Shown here: one piece after another, positions 7,584-15,231 of the stretch | Position numbering within the stretch: position 1 is the first letter of the stretch | How the letters are laid out: each line of letters starts with the position of its first letter | Source of the DNA: an uncultured Rhodospirillales bacterium | Lineage (GTDB): Bacteria > Pseudomonadota > Alphaproteobacteria > Kiloniellales > Kiloniellaceae | NCBI GenBank assembly: GCA_913060675.1 | Contig: CAJXUS010000048.1 | Span: 1-32,075, forward strand | DNA: 32,075 nucleotides | Reading direction: 5' to 3' | Translations under genes and position numbers: made by a program | Notes under the pieces: generated by a model | Database searches by the model: none | Told to the model about the DNA's origin: nothing | What the model saw: only the letters and a program-made list of their open reading frames with translations

Positions 7584-8285
7584 AAAACATAACTCCATTT
7601 AAACAAATTGAGTTCTCAGACTCAAAAAACTATTAGGGGGATCATTCTTAGATATTTTGGAATAATTTGCGGCATTTCCCCAAAAAGCCACCATATTAAC
7701 CTACACAGATTGCTTTCAGCTTTTTCTTGATGCGAGCTTTTTAAGCGTCATGTGAATTTTTTAACAATTGAAAATAGCATATATCTAAATTTATCAGTTT
7801 ATCAACGAAAGATTGTATGTTTGGCAATGCCATATTAAGTTTATGGCAATTAAGTCGATCTTTCTCAGTATAGAATCAATCTCTAAATAACGCCATCTAT
7901 CTTCAACATCCACTTATCTACAGAGCCATTAGTAAATAGTGTGGGTCAAAAGCTAAAGCTTTGAAATTAAAATGAAATTTGTTGTGTGAAGATTGCAGGA
8001 GATTGGCTTGCTTGGATCGCTATTAATTAATCTGCCAAAGCCTAGAACCCTTAACAAAAGATAGTTTAGGAAACAAAAAACTACTAGGGTGATGGTAAAA
8101 ATCCATTTTAGCTTTTTCGATTAATGATAATCCTGAATTCAAGTAACTTCTTCTCGACTTAGTCCCTTTCTAGAACAGGAAATTTTAATAAATAAAGGGG
8201 TGGGAATTAAACAAATAAATTAAAACAATAATTTAATGATGATTATTTTTAATAAATATATTTCGAATTAATTAATTTATTACCC
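7584..8285. other. Gene-poor AT-rich stretch
   Basis: About 700 nt without a convincing gene on either strand. A 20-nt direct repeat with 18 identities occurs at 7623-7642 and 8074-8093 (caaaaaactattagggggat and caaaaaactactagggtgat). The first copy sits just upstream of the lipoprotein start and may belong to its promoter region. No promoter can be assigned with confidence. Confidence 0.5.
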
Positions 8286-8446
8286 TTTGTTATCAAGAGG
8301 ATAAAAATAAAAAAATATTAAAATTAAATAATTTAATTCATTTTATTTATTTAAATTAGCTACTCAGAAAAATTTTAAAAAAGACCCTACCTTTAATTTA
8401 CGAGGTCCAATCATGGGCGAACAATAAATTAAAATTAGGAAATATT
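8286..8446 (+). repeat. Shared 5' leader of cassette B
   Basis: The second copy of the leader described at 51-225, with the same order and spacing of landmarks: 'tatcaa' (about 8291-8296), A/T tracts, 'gaccctac', a stem at 8405-8408 with 8415-8418, then 'taggaa' and ATG. The two copies have diverged enough that they are not a recent duplication, yet spacing is held to about one nucleotide, which suggests selection on structure or on protein spacing. Confidence 0.75.
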
Positions 8447-9061
8447 ATGTTTAAAAAAAATACAGTGGCCAAAGCAGAAATCTTTAATACACGCTCTGAT
8501 CTTACGCCTAGCTGCAAGGCTATTCACATTACACCAAAAGAAGCTCAGGCGGATGTTAATGACAAAGTATCCGCGAGTTTGAAGTATCGCGTATCAGTCA
8601 TTTGTCCCGACATCAAAATTATAGGAAGTGGCAAAATTTATCTGGCCGTTGTTATGGATTGTTTTACGAGGCTAATTGTTCACACCTACATAAGTACTAA
8701 AGGTGCAAATGATTGCTATTTGGGTGCTCTCAGGCAGTCGGTAAAAGCATTACCTGCAAATTACAGTCTTCAATTGTTATGTGATGATTATGGCTTGTTG
8801 AGGGATGTGCGTTTCCAGGTTATGTGCGAGGCGTCGAATATCCTCCCGATCTTCAGTGATCCAGCTGAACCACAAAGTATTCATGGTGGAATGCGGCAGG
8901 TAATAAAAAAATTGAAAGATTATCTTTCTGAAAACGAATTCAGTAATATTCGAACTCTAAAACGTAAAACGGCGCAGTGGATTAATAATTCAATGCAACC
9001 TGCTAACATCTATACTCTGAAGCCAAATCGTAAAAAGCAGAGATCAAAACTCAAAATGTGA
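8447..9061 (+). CDS. Cassette B cargo: degenerate rve integrase core
   Basis: A 204-aa protein. Residues 1-14 match the cassette A protein. Residues about 48-200 resemble the rve (retroviral-type integrase) core of IS3-family transposases: CPDIKI..SGKIYLAVVMDCFTRLIV (first Asp at 55), LLCDDYG in place of HSDRGSQY (second Asp at 113 or 114), and HGGMRQVIKKLKDY in place of NAPMESFFGTLKTE. In that last alignment the catalytic Glu position holds Arg150, so it is probably inactive as a transposase. The HTH region found before the core in IS3 OrfB is absent, replaced by the shared 14-residue leader and a short linker. No IS ends flank it. It may be a DNA-binding protein derived from a transposase, or a captured fragment. 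Confidence 0.75.
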   Translation: MFKKNTVAKAEIFNTRSDLTPSCKAIHITPKEAQADVNDKVSASLKYRVSVICPDIKIIGSGKIYLAVVMDCFTRLIVHTYISTKGANDCYLGALRQSVKALPANYSLQLLCDDYGLLRDVRFQVMCEASNILPIFSDPAEPQSIHGGMRQVIKKLKDYLSENEFSNIRTLKRKTAQWINNSMQPANIYTLKPNRKKQRSKLKM

Positions 9062-9094
9062 TTTTATAAAATCTACTTAGAAATAAGATTTCAA

Positions 9095-9124
9095 ATAGCT
9101 CGGGTTTCCCCGGGCTATTTTTTT
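9095..9124 (+). terminator. Rho-independent terminator of cassette B
   Basis: Stem atagctcggg (9095-9104) with cccgggctat (9109-9118), then seven T. The stem matches the cassette A terminator; only the loop differs. Confidence 0.9.
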
Positions 9125-9262
9125 ATGCTTTTTCTGAGATGGAAGTTTGCTTATTCTCGTCTCGGACATATCTTAAAATAAGGCCGTGCCCTCCTTGAGC
9201 ACTGATTCGCATAACATGCCTTATGTAAAAAAAATCTGCTTAATTTTAGTAAATGACACTAT
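9125..9262 (+). repeat. Shared 3' flank of cassette B with two hairpins
   Basis: The counterpart of 802-945. Hairpin one is gtgccc/gagcac (9186-9191 and 9197-9202, one C-A mismatch). Hairpin two is cataa/ttatg (9210-9214 and 9221-9225). The invariant 19-nt block is at 9196-9214. From 9263 to 9381 I see nothing else. Confidence 0.7.
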
Positions 9263-9381
9263 TTGGGTTCAAAGCTTAGGCCGATGACATCTTATGCGTC
9301 ATTCTCAAGCTTGGCGGACACGCTCGAAATCTTCCAAAAGCCTTAAACTGCGTTATTTACGGTGACAGCTTATGTGCCGCC

Positions 9382-10050
9382 CTACACAAACATCTTATTC
9401 AGTACAAACAAACTGCAAGCAACGGAGGGGCCGATTAGGAAGGCGAACAGTAATGTGCCAAGGCCGACGACACCGCCTAACGTCCACCCGGCAATAACAG
9501 CCGTTAACTCTATACCGCTTCTAACCCATGCAATCGGAAAGTTCGTCTGTTGCTGTAGCCCTGTCATCAAGCCATCTCTTGGCCCCGGACCCAAATTAGC
9601 GATCAAGTAAATACCGCCCCCTAATCCCGTAACAAGAATACCCAATATGGCGAGTAAGACCTGAAATATAAATGTGTCAGGCCTCGGAATGTAGGGAAGC
9701 GCGAATTCGAAGACGAGTGCAATAATAATTGCGTTAAGGATTGTTCCTATACCCGGCACTTGTTTGAGCGGCCACCACAATAAAAGCACGGTTATACTTA
9801 CGATAAATGTCGATAAACCAATACTCCAACCCGCTATCTTGCTGACGCCCTGCGCAAGGACAGTCCAAGGGCTTACGCCTGTTCCCGCTGCGATAAGAAG
9901 GGCTTCACCAAGACCAAATATTATAAGGCCAACGACCAGAAGGAGGACAGTGACAAGGTCGGGGCGTAAGTTTAGGGGTTTTGGGGAACTCCAGGACAAG
10001 GAAGGGACCCCCTTGACCGACAGAAATGAGAGACTGGAAAGTGCTTTCAT
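9382..10050 (-). CDS. YczE/YitT-like integral membrane protein
   Basis: A 222-aa membrane protein with about six hydrophobic segments. The region IYLIANLGPGPRDGLMTGLQ (about 147-166) is the hallmark of the YczE (COG2364) family, and the earlier GTGVSPWTVLAQGVS segment fits it too. Family members are widespread and mostly uncharacterised. The first 30 residues are soluble and poorly conserved-looking, and no clear ribosome site precedes 10050, so the true start may lie further in. It follows the radical SAM gene by 41 nt on the same strand, which suggests one operon. The gap contains degenerate 'catcac/cgcatc' repeats. Confidence 0.8.
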   Translation of the reverse strand: MKALSSLSFLSVKGVPSLSWSSPKPLNLRPDLVTVLLLVVGLIIFGLGEALLIAAGTGVSPWTVLAQGVSKIAGWSIGLSTFIVSITVLLLWWPLKQVPGIGTILNAIIIALVFEFALPYIPRPDTFIFQVLLAILGILVTGLGGGIYLIANLGPGPRDGLMTGLQQQTNFPIAWVRSGIELTAVIAGWTLGGVVGLGTLLFAFLIGPSVACSLFVLNKMFV

Positions 10051-10091
10051 TACAGATCACGCATCACAGATTACCCATCACAAACTACACA

Positions 10092-10973
10092 TCATAGGCT
10101 ACGCATCCTGTGGGATCTGAGCAAGTGGGTTTGAGTTTTTGCCGCCGTAATAACTTCTAATAACTTGTCCCGGTCTTTTGGTAGGTTGCCCGCCAGAGGC
10201 AAACAGTTCGAGGCATGGTTGGAACGGAAAATTACTGGCTTTGGTGGATTAAGAAGCTTGAGCAAGTATTCCTGCTCCATGAGGATTGCATCGTCATCTT
10301 GAAACTGAAAATCCTCTTCCTGTCCTGCCATGAACTCATCAACCACCCCTTCATCAAGCGTGAGTTGAAGTGTCGAAAGATAGGTCGGGGGATGTTCATT
10401 GATAAGTTTTGCTGTCCCGGCAATGTGGTCTTCCCACCCTGCGCGCCCGGCGAGCCCCAGGATCACAGTTGCAGACACTTTCATCCCAGCCGCGTTCGCA
10501 TTGTCTAATGCCATGCCATGGGTCTTTTGTGAGGCCCCTTTGATGACACGTTTGAGGACTTCGGTTGATCCTGATTCGATCCCCATATATACGAGGTTAA
10601 GTTTCATAGATTTCAGCTCACGCAATTCATCAACTGATTTGTCGATCAAGTTCTTGGGCGTTGCATAAGCCGATACGCGTGTAAGCGCGGGGAAGGTTTC
10701 GTGAAGCTTGTTTAAAATCGCGCGCAGATTGTTCATCGACAGTGTGAGGGCGTCCCCATCGGCTAGGAATACACGACTTGCCCCTGGCCACTCATGCGCA
10801 GCACTGTCTATATCTGCGAATACCTGATCAAGCGGTCTGGCGGTGTATGTTTTTGTTTTATACATAGAACAAAAGGTGCAATAGTTTGCTGAACACCCAA
10901 GAGTGGCTTGTATAATCAGGTTATTACCTTCACTCGGAGGGCGATAAAGTGGCATATCGTAAAAAATTGTCAT
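10092..10973 (-). CDS. Radical SAM protein (COG1032-like)
   Basis: A radical SAM enzyme. The cluster motif is GCSANYCTFCSMY, a C-x4-C-x2-C arrangement typical of the subfamily that begins '..YRPPSE..L..Q.T.GCS..CTFC'. On that basis I place the start at 10973 (MTIFYDMPLYRPPSEGN, 293 aa); an open frame continues to 11105, adding 44 residues, and no start has a well-spaced ribosome site. Other family features are the LADGDAL segment, GIESGS for SAM binding, and VILGLAG. The reaction and substrate are unknown. It is upstream of the YczE-type gene in a likely two-gene operon. Confidence 0.85.
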   Translation of the reverse strand: MTIFYDMPLYRPPSEGNNLIIQATLGCSANYCTFCSMYKTKTYTARPLDQVFADIDSAAHEWPGASRVFLADGDALTLSMNNLRAILNKLHETFPALTRVSAYATPKNLIDKSVDELRELKSMKLNLVYMGIESGSTEVLKRVIKGASQKTHGMALDNANAAGMKVSATVILGLAGRAGWEDHIAGTAKLINEHPPTYLSTLQLTLDEGVVDEFMAGQEEDFQFQDDDAILMEQEYLLKLLNPPKPVIFRSNHASNCLPLAGNLPKDRDKLLEVITAAKTQTHLLRSHRMRSL

Positions 10974-11105
10974 GCTCCTAAAGGAGGGCACCATAGCAAG
11001 AGGGCTGATACCCGACAAATTCAAACTCATCTTTGTTTGGCCCAATTTTAGTGTGATCCAGTTTTTTGAATCAAGAAACCGGTCAAACTTTTGTTTTAGG
11101 CACAC

Positions 11106-11477
11106 TTTAAGAACACTCTAGCTCTATGTCTTACTTACGCATAAGTGTCTCTTTCTCGGTTTTTGCATTACGCATTGCATTTTGCCGCAATTATCTATCA
11201 TTTTAATTGCAAAATGCAATTGTAAGTAGGTGAGATAATTGGTAATTGCAGGTTATACATTCGTAACCCCAAGATTTAATTACACTATTTGGTAATCCTC
11301 GAAGAAGGGGATGGGCGATAATACGACTAAAAACATTTGTGGCCCGCAGAAACGCTCACTTTTTCATTTTTTAGGGGTGTTATTTCTGCCGACAGAGTTT
11401 TTTGTGGAAAATAATTTTATATTTATATTCAGATAGTTAGAGAGTAAAATTTTTACAAAATACACTTAAAGGTAAAA
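11106..11477. other. Intergenic region with a 12-bp inverted repeat
   Basis: No gene seen. The notable element is an inverted repeat attgcattttgc (11174-11185) and gcaaaatgcaat (11209-11220), perfect over 12 bp with a 23-bp spacer. It lies roughly 270 bp upstream of the sigma-54 promoter, a distance at which enhancer-binding proteins can act, but it could equally serve the divergent radical SAM gene. Confidence 0.5.
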
Positions 11478-11494
11478 TTGGCACGCCCTATGCA
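11478..11494 (+). promoter_or_regulatory. Predicted sigma-54 promoter
   Basis: ttggcacgccctatgca has GG at 11480-11481 and GC at 11492-11493, exactly ten bases between them as RpoN requires. It matches the TGGCAC-N5-TTGC consensus except A for the first T of the -12 box. Transcription would start near 11505, about 50 nt before the next ATG. Confidence 0.7.
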
Positions 11495-11553
11495 CTACTC
11501 ATAGTTAGGAAGTCTATTGCGAGCTAGAATTCCTAATATAATAGGAGAAACCC

Positions 11554-11763
11554 ATGACACACCAAAACATGACAGCGAGCACCATCGGCAGCAGGGCATT
11601 GGCAACTGCTCTAGACGCCGTATCAGTCATGGGACAAACGGGTCATACAATGACACTGGCATCTCCTAACCCTACGATCTCCAAAGTAGGATCACTGAAA
11701 AATGGCTTAAACGAAGATACAATTCGGCAATTCTTCGTTGATATGATTGAGGCAGAACAGTAA
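11554..11763 (+). CDS. 69-aa protein, unknown
   Basis: A small protein with a strong ribosome site (taggagaa, 11543-11548) and its own terminator. The sequence is Thr/Ser/Ala-rich in the first half (MTASTIGSRALATALDAVS), has a TMTLASPNPTISKVGSLK middle, and ends in an acidic helix (NEDTIRQFFVDMIEAEQ). It has no signal peptide, TM segment, or cysteine. It does not match a family I know. Predicted sigma-54 control would place it under an enhancer-binding protein responding to something like nitrogen status, carbon source or motility; which of these is not shown by the sequence. The mono-cistronic layout with strong signals argues for a real, well-expressed small protein. Confidence 0.75.
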   Translation: MTHQNMTASTIGSRALATALDAVSVMGQTGHTMTLASPNPTISKVGSLKNGLNEDTIRQFFVDMIEAEQ

Positions 11764-11800
11764 CCCCCTCACGCTCTCAATTATCTAAGCCTAATACATG

Positions 11801-11861
11801 TTATCTCATTCCTGTGTGAGATAAAATGTATGGCGGGAAGTTTACTTCCCGCCATTTTTTT
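11801..11861 (+). terminator. Tandem hairpins with rho-independent terminator
   Basis: A first hairpin has arms ttatctca (11801-11808) and tgagataa (11817-11824). The terminator proper follows: tggcgggaagt (11831-11841) and acttcccgcca (11844-11854) pair perfectly over 11 bp, then eight or more T. It ends the 69-aa transcript. Confidence 0.9.
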
Positions 11862-11895
11862 TATTCTCTACTACCAAGTTATTCTTCAGGCTAAT

Positions 11896-12384
11896 TTACC
11901 TAGATATCCTTCTTTGAATGCTAAAGAGCATAACGATATTCACGTGCTCACCATCTGTGGATAACGGCACAAATATAGTTTCGTCCCCGACCATGACGCC
12001 GTTTGAATTTGGGATGTCTGAATTATCATAGGCAATGCCATTGGTCATAATGACATGACCATAATTCCCCCAGGCATCTTCCCAGCTGTTGGCGTGAAAA
12101 TTCTCTTTGACACTTTCCCCTGTGGGGTCTTTTCCCCTTACGGCGACTTCGTTGGTGCCAACCAAGCGGTAGGTTAATTCAAAGGTTTCTTTAGCCACAT
12201 CAACCAGCGTTATCCCGGGTAAAAATTGGACCATTTCTATGGGATCAAAATCGCTCCGAGATGGAATACGATCCTCTTTGCACTTTGCTTTCCACATTCT
12301 ATAAAATTCTGCGATACGTTCATCGCATTGCTGCAAAAAACTCTCATCAAAAACCCTGGCATTAAATTTCATAAATTGGGTCAT
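11896..12384 (-). CDS. PAS_5 family protein
   Basis: A 162-aa single-domain protein of the PAS_5 (PF07310) type common in Rhodospirillales-like Alphaproteobacteria. The family's opening 'YW..L....G..P.R.DFDP..' appears here as FYRMWKAKCKEDRIPSRSDFDPIEM (27-51), followed by the 'LPGITLVDV' and 'YRLVGTNEV..RGKDPTGE' strands. There is no output domain, so it may bind a ligand or a partner. No TM segments. It is divergent from the GST gene across 227 nt with nothing else identifiable. A second member of the family lies at 19726-20193. Confidence 0.8.
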   Translation of the reverse strand: MTQFMKFNARVFDESFLQQCDERIAEFYRMWKAKCKEDRIPSRSDFDPIEMVQFLPGITLVDVAKETFELTYRLVGTNEVAVRGKDPTGESVKENFHANSWEDAWGNYGHVIMTNGIAYDNSDIPNSNGVMVGDETIFVPLSTDGEHVNIVMLFSIQRRISR

Positions 12385-12611
12385 CTAAATTTACTCTCAT
12401 ACATGAAATTTAATAAGGAAATATTCGTAAAATATTCGCAAAATCTTCAGGGCAGCAGGTCAAAAGATATTGATAATATATAACAAAAATAATTTAAAAC
12501 AATTTTGTGAAATGTAATGAACTGCGGGTGCTTTTTTTGTTTCGGTCTTTATGGGTATTATTGCCTTAGATCATAAGATCATTGGCTAACGGCAGATACA
12601 AGGAGGAATAG

Positions 12612-13232
12612 GTGGGGTACAAACTGTATTATGCACCTGGGAGTGCCGCGATGGGGACGCGCGTGTTGTTGGAAGAAATTAATGTATCCTATGAGCTGAT
12701 ACAAACGACAATATCCAGCGATAAACAACGACCACCGGAATTATTGGCACTAAACCCGAATGGTTGGGTGCCTGTGCTCATTTGTGGTGATAGCGCAATG
12801 TACGAAGGCGCTGCCATTGCGATGTTCTTGTGCGATCGTCATCCAGAAGCAAGGTTGGCCCCTAAGGTTGATGACCCAGATCGAGGCCTGTATTTGCAGA
12901 CGTTGGTGTATTTCTCAAGCTCCGTTCAGAACGCTTTTCAGCTCAATTATTACCCTGAACGTTTTGCCGATACGTCGGTTGATGAACCGGGTGCGCAAAA
13001 ACGTGGGATCCGTCGATTGAGAGAAACCTGGAAGGTCATTGACGATCAAATTGGGAGTAACGAATGGGTGTTGGGCGATCAGTTCAGTGCCGTCGATATT
13101 TATCTTTTCATGTTGACCACTTGGTTAGATCCGACCCGTGGACATCCACCAACGGACGAGTTCTCCAATGTTAAACGCATTGCCGACGCCGTCATGTCAC
13201 GACCAAGTGTCCGGTTTGTCTATGGTCATTGA
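12612..13232 (+). CDS. Glutathione S-transferase family protein
   Basis: A 206-aa GST. It starts with GTG behind AGGAGG at 12601-12606. The N-terminal thioredoxin-like domain shows YYAPGSAAMGTRVLLEEINV, the cis-Pro loop GWVPVL (about 54-59), and the glutathione-binding E-G-A segment (YEGAAIAMFL, 66-75). The C-terminal helical domain contains the usual N-capping region 'DQFSAVDIYLF'. Substrate unknown. The last codons and stop run into a remnant of an mscS gene, so the natural C-terminus may have been slightly altered by that rearrangement. Confidence 0.88.
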   Translation: MGYKLYYAPGSAAMGTRVLLEEINVSYELIQTTISSDKQRPPELLALNPNGWVPVLICGDSAMYEGAAIAMFLCDRHPEARLAPKVDDPDRGLYLQTLVYFSSSVQNAFQLNYYPERFADTSVDEPGAQKRGIRRLRETWKVIDDQIGSNEWVLGDQFSAVDIYLFMLTTWLDPTRGHPPTDEFSNVKRIADAVMSRPSVRFVYGH

Positions 13233-13337
13233 TCTTAACGTTGCCAGCTGGATCGGCCGACTAGGTCAGCGGCCTTTGCCTAAAGAAAGAGTTTGATCAG
13301 ATCTTTTCGTTGTTCATTGGCAGTATTGTGATCGTCA
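13225..13337 (+). pseudogene. mscS gene fragment (decayed)
   Basis: This stretch aligns with 14366-14477 inside the intact mscS gene downstream. Translated, it gives VIDLNVASWIG, then after a one-base insertion VSGLCLKKEFDQIFSLFIGSIVIV, against FIGLKIASWIG and VSGLCLKKEFDQTLSLFIGNIVKI in the intact protein. Nucleotide identity is roughly three quarters, mostly differing at third positions, so it comes from an older paralogue rather than a fresh copy. It begins within the last codons of the GST gene and ends where the minus-strand GNAT-like gene stops. Confidence 0.85.
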
Positions 13338-14093
13338 AATCTGAGATTTAGGCGCTTCGCGTTTGCACTGCCAAACCGTAAGTGCTCCCGCAGTTACAAA
13401 GCCCAACTTTTGATACATAGCAATCTCATTATCGCTTCCGTAAGTCACAATTGTATGTTCAGGATAGCTCCGGATCGTAAAGGATATAATTTTTTGTTGA
13501 TTATTTTTATTACCAAAAAGATTAGAGATTCCGACGGTCCCAACAGGGTTAATGTTAAATACTGCACCAGCGATTACTTTATTTTCGACGACGACTGCGA
13601 CAAACTTAATATCTGAATTGAGAAGAAGTTTGGGGTGAAATATTAGAGATGCGGTTTTTCCTTCCGGTTCCCAAGCGGTCATCCATTTTGCTAGATGCTT
13701 TGGGGATTTGATTGTTTCTATTGAATTATCCGGTGAATGATCAGAACCGATTTGTTTGTTTGATTCAGGACACCATGTCAGCCAAGTGTTCTTGAACAGT
13801 TTATCGTAACCCAATGTTGTTAAGTCCAAAGTGGCAAAACTATCCTTGATATAGCTTCCGACAGGTAGTTTTTTGATTGTATCATGGACTTGGAATGACA
13901 GGGAGGGGGTACGGGTAATAAAGTCCGGATAATAGGGGATCTGTATTCCCCGGTTTATCCAGTACTGAGGGTAAAGATCGGTTTTTTGATCGTTAGTACG
14001 AAAAATGAGATCGCACCATGAAACGTTGTTTTCTATGGCGAGCTTTTGCCGCTTCATCCTAAATACCATTTCAGAGAAATAAAGTTCATTCAA
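13335..14093 (-). CDS. GNAT-like acetyltransferase family protein
   Basis: A 252-aa protein. The C-terminal half looks like a GNAT fold: FVAVVVENKVIAGAVFNIN (about 165-183), a central 'VGISNLFG' strand, and the closing 'SDNEIAMYQKLGFVTAGALTVWQ' where 'YQKLGF' is the usual beta-bulge and helix. The N-terminal half resembles nothing I can name, and the classical Q/R-x-x-G-x-G/A acetyl-CoA loop is not obvious, so activity is uncertain. Its stop codon abuts the decayed mscS fragment and it is more AT-rich than its neighbours. Both suggest it arrived by insertion or replacement between the GST and mscS genes. Confidence 0.6.
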   Translation of the reverse strand: MNELYFSEMVFRMKRQKLAIENNVSWCDLIFRTNDQKTDLYPQYWINRGIQIPYYPDFITRTPSLSFQVHDTIKKLPVGSYIKDSFATLDLTTLGYDKLFKNTWLTWCPESNKQIGSDHSPDNSIETIKSPKHLAKWMTAWEPEGKTASLIFHPKLLLNSDIKFVAVVVENKVIAGAVFNINPVGTVGISNLFGNKNNQQKIISFTIRSYPEHTIVTYGSDNEIAMYQKLGFVTAGALTVWQCKREAPKSQI

Positions 14094-14266
14094 TCGGTGT
14101 TTGTATGTGATTTTGCCTGGCGGCTTGTCTCGGGTAGCGCATTCTTTTTGTTAGATTTATTCTATGCATAAAACATAGAGATACATAATACTTGTTGAAT
14201 CTCATCTTTCTTCAGAGTTTTATGTAACTACAGATGCGATTGTGTGAACTTAAAACGGTCCGGTCA

Positions 14267-15115
14267 ATGAATGAAGAATTGAAAACAGCAGAAGCACTTT
14301 TGGAAAAGTTGATCGAATTTGGTGTGACATATGGCTTCCAGATTCTGGGGGCTCTTATCGTTTTGTTCATCGGGCTCAAAATCGCGAGCTGGATCGGTGG
14401 CAAGGTCAGTGGCCTTTGTCTCAAAAAAGAATTTGATCAGACGCTTTCACTGTTTATTGGCAATATCGTAAAAATCGTTCTTGTCGCCTTTGTTATTATT
14501 ATCACTCTGGGCAATTTTGGCATCAGCACAGCGCCCTTGATTGCGTTGGCGGGTGCCAGTGCTTTTGGCGCGACATTGGCACTACAGGGACCTTTGTCCA
14601 ACTACGGCGCAGGGCTATCGATTATTTTGACCCGTCCCTTTACGGTTGGGGATACCATCATCGTTAAGGGGGGGAGCGGTGTGGTTCACGAAGTGAAACT
14701 AGCCCACACCCAACTCATCGGGGAAGACAAAGAGCTTATCACCATTCCCAACAAAAGAATTGTCGGTGAAGTCATCACCAATTCTCACAATAGCACTATT
14801 GTCGAAACCCGCATCCCGGTTCCGCACACCGAGGATATCGACAAAATAATTGCAGTGTTACGCAAGGTTCTGGAAACCGATCCCGACGTCCCAAAGTCGC
14901 CAAGCCCACAAATAGGGGTGCATGATTTCACCTACGGTGGCGTAATCATCGGCTTGCGTTATTGGGTGCCGAGCCAGCAATATTTTCAAAAAAGATACCG
15001 TATTAATACTGCGCTGCTCTCAACTCTTAAACATGAGAATGTTACTCTGCTCGCCATGAGAGACGCGGCTTTGGACCCTCTCATCCCGAGCGCGGATCTG
15101 GAAGAGCCGTCTTAA
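14267..15115 (+). CDS. mscS: MscS-family mechanosensitive channel
   Basis: A small-conductance mechanosensitive channel of about 282 aa. The start at 14267 (MNEELKTAEALLEK) fits short MscS proteins; an in-frame ATG at 14234 would add 11 residues, and neither has a strong ribosome site. Three TM helices lie in the first 115 residues. The pore-lining TM3 has the Gly/Ala pattern ALAGASAFGATLALQGPLSNYGAGLSI, followed by the family signature RPFTVGDTI at the start of the beta domain. The mixed C-terminal domain is complete. The channel releases osmolytes on hypo-osmotic shock. A decayed fragment of a related gene lies about 1 kb upstream. Confidence 0.93.
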   Translation: MNEELKTAEALLEKLIEFGVTYGFQILGALIVLFIGLKIASWIGGKVSGLCLKKEFDQTLSLFIGNIVKIVLVAFVIIITLGNFGISTAPLIALAGASAFGATLALQGPLSNYGAGLSIILTRPFTVGDTIIVKGGSGVVHEVKLAHTQLIGEDKELITIPNKRIVGEVITNSHNSTIVETRIPVPHTEDIDKIIAVLRKVLETDPDVPKSPSPQIGVHDFTYGGVIIGLRYWVPSQQYFQKRYRINTALLSTLKHENVTLLAMRDAALDPLIPSADLEEPS

Positions 15116-15231
15116 ATTTTTCTGTAATTGATGCGGGTCAATCTCATTGTTCCCCAAATCCTGTACCGTCATTTTGAAGAATATAAACGTATAAGAAAAC
15201 TATTTGAAACTTGAAGTCCATGGGGGGAATA

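Noticed and set aside
8447..9061. Active IS3 insertion sequence
   Set aside because: No OrfA, no HTH, no terminal inverted repeats, and the catalytic Glu is apparently lost.
51..9262. CRISPR array, retron or group II intron
   Set aside because: There are only two long, diverged repeats, no spacers, no reverse transcriptase and no Cas-like gene.
9960..10110. Degenerate 'catcac' repeats near the YczE-type gene start as a tandem-repeat element
   Set aside because: The units are irregular in length and sequence; likely low-complexity sequence between two genes.
12226..12483. An 85-aa plus-strand frame over the PAS_5 start
   Set aside because: It is antisense to the PAS_5 coding region for most of its length and has no protein-like conservation signature.
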